A stretch of 64,000 nucleotides of DNA from Panorpa germanica (taxonomy: Eukaryota > Arthropoda > Insecta > Mecoptera > Panorpidae), in assembly GCA_963678705.1 (NCBI GenBank), contig OY783205.1:7068001-7132000 (forward strand), read 5' to 3'. A program made the translations under genes and the position numbers. This document shows positions 56,630-64,000 of the stretch, piece after piece. Position 1 is the stretch's first letter. Every line of letters starts with the position of its first letter. The notes beneath the pieces are model-generated. The model searched no databases, had not been told where the DNA came from, and saw only the letters and a list, made by a program, of their open reading frames with translations.

Positions 56630-59000
56630 CTTTAAGTTAAATATTTTTTATTTAGAACAATTTGTTGTTGACCTACCTGTGGTGCTGACTGTGAACATTC
56701 GCATATATTAATAGTAACGCAAAGCAAACAAATAAATGAATTGGGATGTAGAGAAGTAATGATTAAATATTACGAGTATAATCTTGTTCCTACAGAGTTG
56801 AATTCTTTTATAATTAAAAACAGAACAATCAGCATGCTATTGAGAACCGGCCTTACGCAGATACGAATAACTTTTCTTTACTTTTTTTGTGGGCAAAAGT
56901 TTACACCAATATCTGATGATTGATGATCTTCCAAATTTTCTTTACTTTCCACACTCGTTTTCCCGGTATCATTGGTCGTTACTGCATTTTCCCCATAGTG
57001 ACGTACACTTGCTCAGTTCCAACAGATACTCAACGAATTAAATTGACATTTTGACAGTCGTTTGAAAGATTACACCACTTGAAGACACAGAAATTTGACG
57101 TCTGACTCATTCAATACTTATTTGCTGTCTATGAAATGATCTCAGTGACTCGCAGTATTGTCTGGGCAGCATTCTAATTCATTTCTATCTAGTCCTTTTT
57201 TACCAAACTATTATGATGCATCAAGGAACACGGTAAGACACGCATTTCTCGTCAAGAACTTTTCTTTAGCAATAGTAATACGATGTACTTGACTTCATTG
57301 GTTGAATCTTTATCTCCAAATCCAAGTTAGTGTTGTGGAATTAAGTTGCTATAGCTCTATCGCTAACACTGTTTGATTCTGTCTTTACTCTGATATTTCT
57401 TTAAAAAATTTACGGTAATGAAATCATAGTCCTATGACTTTTTTCTTCTCAGTTTTGTTTGAATTTTATTTATCAGCTTTTCATAAATTTCCTTTAATGT
57501 TTTGTCAGTATTAAAGATTTTCATTTGCCTGACTTGCCCAGCATTAAACTTATCCTAGAATATGTTTAGATTGCATTTTCGGTCTTTCATTATTTGAGTT
57601 GTTTTTCAGAGTATCTAGTCTGAATTATTTACTTTCGTTTAATTTAAGGAGTAAAACTAAACACTAATTACTAATTTTCCTGCTTTGTCATTTATTTGCC
57701 ATTTTACAATAAAATATAATAAATTCGCCTTTTGAAGATTTCCTCGCCAATTCCCTCTATTCTCTGGTATGTAGTCTAAAGACAGGTTAATTTTGAAAGT
57801 ATTTTTTGCAAAATCAGATTTTCTTTTTTGATCTAGTGTAAAATTGTAACAAGGAGGATACAATATTTTTTATTCTGACGTTTCTGAACAGATAAAATGC
57901 AAGCAAATTTCAAAAAGAGATGTACACTTAAAAAGAGCCACAGCAAACTTTCAACTGGACCTCGTGATGGATATTGCTGATATAAACAATTCTATCCCTT
58001 TTCAGCAAACGTATATACCATATAACGGTTTACATAAGATTGCTATCTCTCTCCTTACAATTACACATATTTTGGCTCGACTCCATTCTTCAATGTTCGG
58101 ATTAAGTTGAATATTTTTTATTTAGAACAATTTATTGTTGACCTACCTGTGCTGCCGTCTGTGTACATTCGCATATATTAATAGTAACGCAAAGCAAACA
58201 AAGAAATGAATTGGGATGTAGAGATGTAATGATTGAACATTACGAGTATTGTCTTGTTGGTACAGAGTTGAATTATTTTCTAATTAAAAGCAGAACAGTC
58301 AGCATGTTATTGAGAACCGATGCAACTAGAAATTTAAGATTTTTGTGCGGGCAAAAGTATTAGAACTTATAAAAAATGCTATATATAAGTAAATATAAAA
58401 AAATAATATAAAAAACGGCAAAAGCAATCTAATGGTTTTTTTTTAACACATTGCTATTTATATTTAAAACAAATCAAAGAGTGAAACATTAACGGGCCAC
58501 ACGAACAATTCAATCGGGGTCGCATTGGGCCCCCATTTCAAATAAAAACGGATCCAAAAAATAGGATTTGTCAAACTCTGCAAAATAGGCTTCAGCTTTC
58601 GCGATGTGGCGGCAACTTGTATCCCAATTCTATGAATTTCAATGCGGCAATGAGAAATAAAGGTCATAGAAGTGTTCCCAACAACTGAGCGTGATACTGC
58701 TTTTTTGCAAAATCAGATTTTATTTTTAATCTAATGTAAAATTGTAACAAGGAGGCTACAATATTTTTTATTCTGACTTTTCTGAATAGATAAAATGAAA
58801 GCAAATTTCAAAAGAGACGTACTCTTAAAAAGGGCCACAGCAAAATTGCAACTGGACCTCGTGATGGATATTGCTGATATAAATAATACTATCCTTCTTC
58901 AGCAAACGTATATACCATATAAAGGTTTACATAAGATTGCTATCTCTCTCCTTACCAGAACACATATTTTGGCTCGAGTACATTCGTCAATGTTCGCATT
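56630..59000 (+). repeat. Duplicated unknown segment (blocks A-B-A-B)
   Basis: Block A (about 220 bp) lies at 56,630-56,850 and 58,103-58,323 and shares TTTTTTATTTAGAACAATTT and ATTAATAGTAACGCAAAGCA. Block B (about 300 bp) lies at 57,797-58,100 and 58,700-59,000 and shares GTAAAATTGTAACAAGGAGG and GGACCTCGTGATGGATATTG. A faint third A lies at 59,590-59,660. In the second B a frame of 100 codons is open (58,795-59,097, MKANFKRDVLLKRATAKLQL), but the first B is broken in the same frame. Family unknown. Confidence 0.7.
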
Positions 59001-59099
59001 ACGTCGTGTCTGGTTGTTAAGGCTCAGGACATATTATCATTTGAAGACATTTCATTTGAAATCAGCAAAGTCTAAGCGAACAACAGTTTGTAGTTGAAC

Positions 59100-60594
59100 T
59101 TCGAAAGTTTGAAATTAACGTGAAGTCGATTAGAGTTAACTGGCTATTTATTGAGAATACAACTGTCCAAACATTTTAACAGTTCATGAACTTCCTTTCC
59201 TTTTAAAACGTTAATCAACATTACAAATGCAAATTTTCAAAGACTAAAATAATGATGTTAACTTACTATCGTTTGCGTCACCTTCTATACACATTTTGGT
59301 GTATTGGTAAAAGGAAATATTAATGGAGTTAATTTTTAACTTTTCTTAGAAACAACATGTCGTTAGTACTGATAACAAAAATATTACAATAAGATCAAGA
59401 TCAAGACTAAAGCAATTAAATGAGTTTAGCACCTAATTAACTACCACAAAATTAGTGCAAGCTGTTTATCATTCTAATCCGAAGTAGGAAGTATTATTAG
59501 TTATTTATTATTTACTTAGCAAAAAAGTTTTGTAATCAGCGGTTTAGTTTAAGTGATATTTCCTAAGGGATTATTCAGTGGTAACTTACCTTCGGGATTA
59601 TCTGTGTACATTATTCAGATAAATTGATAGTTACGCAAAACAAACAAATAAATTAATGTTATTGACGATATCGCACGTAAGATGGCAAATAGAAACACAA
59701 TAGTTTATTTTTATCTTTATTTTTATTAGTTCGAATGTTTGTCAGAACTAAATTTCTTTTAAGTACACGACAGAACAACACTGGCTTGTTAAAATTGTTA
59801 AAAGCAAAGTCAAAGTTAGTTTCTATTATTTAAGACGCAGGATTTCGGTTTTTGTAAATTGCAGTTGCCAATTCAACATCATAGAAACGCTACTTGTCAG
59901 AACCGCATCTTACCCACTGAACAACAATTTAAAAAAGTTATTGTAGTAACTATTATAACTATTATAACTATATATAATGGGGCTGATACGCATGCTAGTA
60001 GCTAGCACGAAGTCATGCTATTCTCGAGAAAACCCTATCTGCTAACATTTGTATACAGCACGTGTTATTTGGTGTCTGCTTTATTTACAAAATGTTGATA
60101 AAATAGCAAGCTCTATTCCATCGATGCTACTTGTGGTATTGAATGTGGAATTGAACTTCCTACTAGCATGCCTGAACGTAAATAGCATGCGTCATTAAAG
60201 CAAATGTAAATCTATGCTATTTGTGGTGCATCAAACCATGCTGTTTAAATAGCATGAGAGCTCTGTCACACTTGAATCGGTAGTTGCGCATTGTTGTGCC
60301 GTATTAATAACCCTTATCATGAGATGAAGGCGACATAGCGAAATAATCCTCAGTTCGCACATGTAGATGTAGATCAGTGTGGCTTTTTATATGGGTATTT
60401 ATGTTTTCGAACATCCAACGTACGCATAACGCTATTGAACAACGTTCGCAAGGAAAATGTGCTAGCTTAGTACAAGCCAGAATTCGCTTGTTTGTTTTCT
60501 GTTTTAGTTTTCCAACACCAAAACTTCAACACATGTCCTGCTACACAAATACCATTACACTTAAATTATAGGAAATCTCCTTGATAGAAATATA
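59100..60594. other. No gene recognised; cluster of ATGCTA/TAGCAT words at 59,990-60,260
   Basis: Apart from the word cluster I see no coding domain. The stretch ends at the TA target duplication of the mariner element. Confidence 0.4.
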
Positions 60595-61304
60595 CGAGGC
60601 ATGTTTTTTAGATAAGTACCGTTTTGCGTTTCCGCCTTTGCAGCGCTACGGTCGGCGTTCCGCGCATGCGCGCTGGTTACCTACATCTCTTGTCTACGCA
60701 CTGACGCCATTACAGTCTGATTCTTCATTGTATACGTTGTTTACTGAGTGTTTAAGATGCCTCCGACAATCGTGAGTCCCGCCGATTGTGAAGTACGGGC
60801 TGTTATACGATTTCTTAGTGCTAAAGGCGTAAAACCGATCGATATTCATCGTGAGATCTGTGAAGTTTACGGACAAAACAATGTGAGTGATGGAATGGTA
60901 AGGAAATGGGTGAGAGCATTTAAATATGGCCGCACAAATGTGCATGATGAACAACGGAGTGGGCGTCCTTCGGTCTTTAATGAAGATTTTGTGCAGAAAG
61001 TGGAAGAAAAGGTGAGAGAAAACAGACGCTTTACAATTTCATCAATGTGCGACTGGTTTCCTCAATATTCTCGTAGTGTTTTGTATCGCATTGTGACCGA
61101 GAACTTGAACTACCGGCGGCAGAATTTTATGAGGAGGGTATTCAAAAACTGGTGCCACGTTATGACAAGTGCCTCAATATTCACGGAAATTATGTAGAAA
61201 AGTAGATTAAGGTACAGGCTTTCATGTAAAAATAAAATTATTGCGATATCTTTGCACGTTTTTTTTTAATTCCAAAACGGTACTTACTTAAAAAACACGC
61301 CTCG
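60595..61304 (+). mobile_element. Internally deleted mariner element with intact terminal repeats
   Basis: CGAGGCATGTTTTTTAGATA at 60,595 is mirrored by CGAGGCGTGTTTTTTAAGTA read inward from 61,304. The repeats extend over about 30 bp to TACCGTTTTG. TA flanks both ends (60,593-60,594 and 61,305-61,306). The 710-bp length is about half that of a full mariner, and the catalytic part is deleted. Confidence 0.85.
60757..61205 (+). pseudogene. Mariner transposase, N-terminal DNA-binding part fused to C-terminus
   Basis: The frame from MPPTIVSPADCEVRAVIRFL has the two helix-turn-helix units: IRFLSAKGVKPIDIHREI with DGMVRKWVRAFKYGRTNVHD, then EEKVRENRRFTISSMCDWF with SVLYRIVTENLNYRR. The DEQRSGRPS linker is typical. 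At about 61,120 the frame changes and the last 27 residues are the normal end (FYEEGIQKLVPRYDKCLNIH then GNYVEK, stop 61,203-61,205). All three catalytic Asp positions are gone, so no transposition activity is expected, but the DNA-binding part is open (about 120 residues). The Met at 60,748 is an alternative start. Confidence 0.85.
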
Positions 61305-61317
61305 TAGATTATTATCA

Positions 61318-61402
61318 GGACTGTGGAGTCGGAGTCGGAAGCAATTTCTGGTTAATGAGTCGAAGTCGGACTTGGCAAAATTGTACCGACTCCGGCTTGA
61401 AC
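61318..61402. repeat. GGAGTCGGAGTCGG-type dispersed repeat
   Basis: GGAGTCGGAGTCGGAAGCAA and AATTGTACCGACTCCGGCTT form a loose inverted arrangement. Such GAGTCG/CGACTC repeats are widespread in arthropod genomes. Confidence 0.5.
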
Positions 61403-64000
61403 TACGTACAGTGAAAATATTACATTTCTATTACTTTACTAAAATATTTAAATATTATTAATAATAATTATCAAAAAGAGGGGGTATAAGGATGCTTCAA
61501 GGGAAGATTATTCCTTTTCAATTTATTAGAGTTTTGCCCCTGTAATTATCCCGGTCCTTTAAATGATTGTTTAAATTGTTTGTACCTTCAATAACATTGA
61601 GGCTATTTTAAAAAATCTCTTGAAATGGTAATAGTTAACTTTATCAGCACATATAATATACGTTTGTAAAATTTATGATATGGTTCAGAGCCCATATTAA
61701 AGTGTTCCTTATAAAAAAAATGGACAATTGCATGTAGTTCCCTTCAAAATGGCGACCACAACCGATCTTTACCAAATTTATATTGGACTATAGCAGATTT
61801 ACACTGTATTGAACGGAATCTAAGATACATTTGTACTGGATACAATAGAAGCAGTCGGATTAGAACGCTTAGAAGTTTACATTCTCAAGGCCACAATGTC
61901 CAGTGTACGAGTGCAATACCACCAGAGTTTGGCCTCTCTTTGTGAGAGTGTTGCGTTCCAAAAGTAACAAGCATGGTGTGACCATTGGGATTTGTTTAAT
62001 CATGCGATAAATAATGTCTAGAAGATCAAATCAGATCTCAACGTAATGCGTCATTTAGACCAGTGCGACTTTAACATTCAACATTCGTATAATTTTCAAA
62101 CACAACTTGAGTTCAACTTTTATCGTCCACATTAATGCAACATTTATAAAAATATCTGCTGATCTTTGAAACTCGAGGACGCAATCGAGTATTTCATTAT
62201 TATCTGCATTACAGACTGCGCGTGGGTAAACGCAAAATCCTTTGTAGACTAGAACGCACTACACTCACTGTTTGCGTTTGCATTATTGTCCATGGTGCAA
62301 CTGAGGCCATGGACCCAAGATGGTCGCGCTGGTCTGGATGGCCCATTACATTCGACATTCGACATGTAACATCAGCCACGCTGACCATTTAGATTTGCTG
62401 CATTAATTGTCATTTGATTGCCGTGTTTTTCTTAAGGTCTCAGGAATTTCATTATGGAGTCCGACACTGCATCAACGTTTCATTTCCCATTCTGAAAATC
62501 TTCTTAGGTTGCCTAATATTTTTAGATGATAGATTATGAAACTATGAGCTTTATGGCAAATATACATAAGGTTTAATTTATAATTTATATGTGCGATTTT
62601 ATATAAGATCAATTTCAATTGCAAATCGGAATAATCCTCATTTTATGACAACTGAAATATTTGGAATTTTGAATCTTTTGATCAAGATGCAAATGTAGTA
62701 ATGTTGTTAAAATTACTCTAATGGTTCTGTACATAATACGATTAATAATAAAATGTTCTCACCTCCTGTTCGTGAAATAACCGTTGTAAATAGAGAGATC
62801 TGATTTTGTGTGAACTGACTTATTTACTACGAGTACATTGATGCCATTTTATGCTTTTATGACGGCTATGCTGCACATAAATATCAATATTAAAGATCAA
62901 ATGAGTATTGATCAGACGCAGATACTAGTGAGGTGTGACAATAATCACACGATATTTTATCATTTCTGTGTTTTTTAAATTTTCGGACAATTTTTTATGC
63001 TAATTGTAAGTCGGAAGTTGTTCTTTAACTATTCGATAAGATATCCATTAATTGACGTAAAGTGTGCATTTGGAGGTTAGGTTTTAAAATGAAATGTAAA
63101 GAAAACAATAATAAACAACAAATAAATGATTTATTCCAATGTACTTACAAGCTGCTCAGCCATAGTAATGTTTTAGCAAAGAATTCAACCAATGGAAAAC
63201 AGAAATTTGTTAAGCGCCGTTAAATTGCAAGCATTAAAAAGTCCAGAAAATAGTCCAGAATGCAACGCGAACAATTGATTAATGTTAGAAATTAAATCCA
63301 TCACATTAAGTACTCACAGCCTTTAAATATTTGTACATTTTTTACTTGAATAAAATCTGCAAAACTGAAACCTTGAAATTAATCGGCTTGTTTATGGGAG
63401 TTTTCAAGTATTTCAATTTCTAATTGGTATCTACAAATGGACTTGTGTTCCAGGCGTATGTCTACCTCTATAAATCTCTACTGTATACTCGTAAATTGGA
63501 TTACTTAAACCTCAAATGTCCAATTAATTTTTAATGACTCCTTCTATGTTAGGAGATAGTAACAATTAAAAAAGTGATTATTTCCCTTTAATTATTAAAG
63601 GGATTTAAGGTTGTAGAACATTCCATGACATGTAACGTTACATTCGGTATGTTGCTATCTCTTTTATTCATCAGAGCGTAAAAGAGATAGCATATTCAAA
63701 ACAGAACTCTTATACAAACCACAACACTGACCTATCCCACTACATATTACGTCATAAATATGGCCGACATTTGTAGCTCTAGAACAAAAATTCGAAATTT
63801 TATATTTACAATATACATTTATTAACATCAAGTACAATCAACAATTCAAAAATTGACCCCTAAGAAATGAGGACACAAGTCCATTCGTGCAAGTTAATCA
63901 GATCTCATACATAGGCAAATAATCACTAAAAGAAGTTGAAAATAGATAAATATTTGAAACTGAAAGAATTAAAAGCAAGTCACAAGTCAGTCCACAAACA
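61403..64000. other. No gene recognised; perfect 14-bp hairpin at 63,653-63,692
   Basis: No domain on either strand. TGCTATCTCTTTTA (63,653-63,666) pairs with TAAAAGAGATAGCA (63,679-63,692) over a 12-nt loop. It may be a transposon scrap or a structured RNA. Confidence 0.45.

Noticed and set aside
60694-60954. Minus-strand frame of 86 codons within the mariner element
   Set aside because: Antisense of the transposase DNA-binding domain, which has clear family motifs on the plus strand.

Overview
The window is AT-rich animal nuclear DNA, almost certainly from an insect. No bacterial gene organisation, rRNA or tRNA was seen. Nearly everything recognisable is transposon-derived: BEL/Pao and Gypsy LTR elements, Jockey, I-clade and R1/LOA-like non-LTR elements, Helitrons, mariner, hAT and another DDE transposon. 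The order of insect cannot be fixed from the sequence alone.

Layout. 1-8.1 kb: AT-rich DNA with a hAT relic, an RNase H relic and a Helitron-like scrap. 8.1-15.3 kb: a disrupted R1/LOA-like element (inverted 5' part, separate 3' part) with a BEL/Pao element between the parts, a Jockey ORF1 relic and another R1-like 3' end. 15.3-15.8 kb: two exon-like blocks that look like an ordinary host gene. 16.7-17.6 kb: a Gypsy LTR. 18.0-24.5 kb: an almost full-length I-clade retrotransposon with a 15-bp target duplication. It is split by a 211-bp R1-like insertion and by two tandem Helitron-like units that sit where the reverse-transcriptase core should be. 24.5-34.9 kb: mostly unannotatable, with mariner and R1-like scraps and a few candidate host exons. 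34.9-37.5 kb: a 13-unit tandem repeat. 37.5-46 kb: Jockey relics, a 5'-truncated R1-like insertion with a 14-bp target duplication, and Gypsy gag/pol relics. 46-54.7 kb: Gypsy LTRs flanking a 6-kb palindrome. 54.7-64 kb: a DDE transposase relic, a duplicated unknown segment and a deleted mariner.

Two regions stand out. (1) In the 34.9-37.5 kb array every unit carries, on the minus strand, a 3' splice site, a very short block and a 5' splice site (GTAAGT in 11 of 13). The blocks are 18, 12 or 9 nt, always a multiple of three, so the array reads as a run of frame-preserving microexons, possibly an undescribed microexon gene. (2) At 47,773-53,778 two identical 2,972-bp Helitron derivatives stand head to head around a 62-bp (TA)n core. 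The identity extends to the Helitron 3' termini, and beyond them lie inverted but diverged Gypsy LTRs.

The reading is by eye. Family names rest on recognised motifs, and many element boundaries are approximate.
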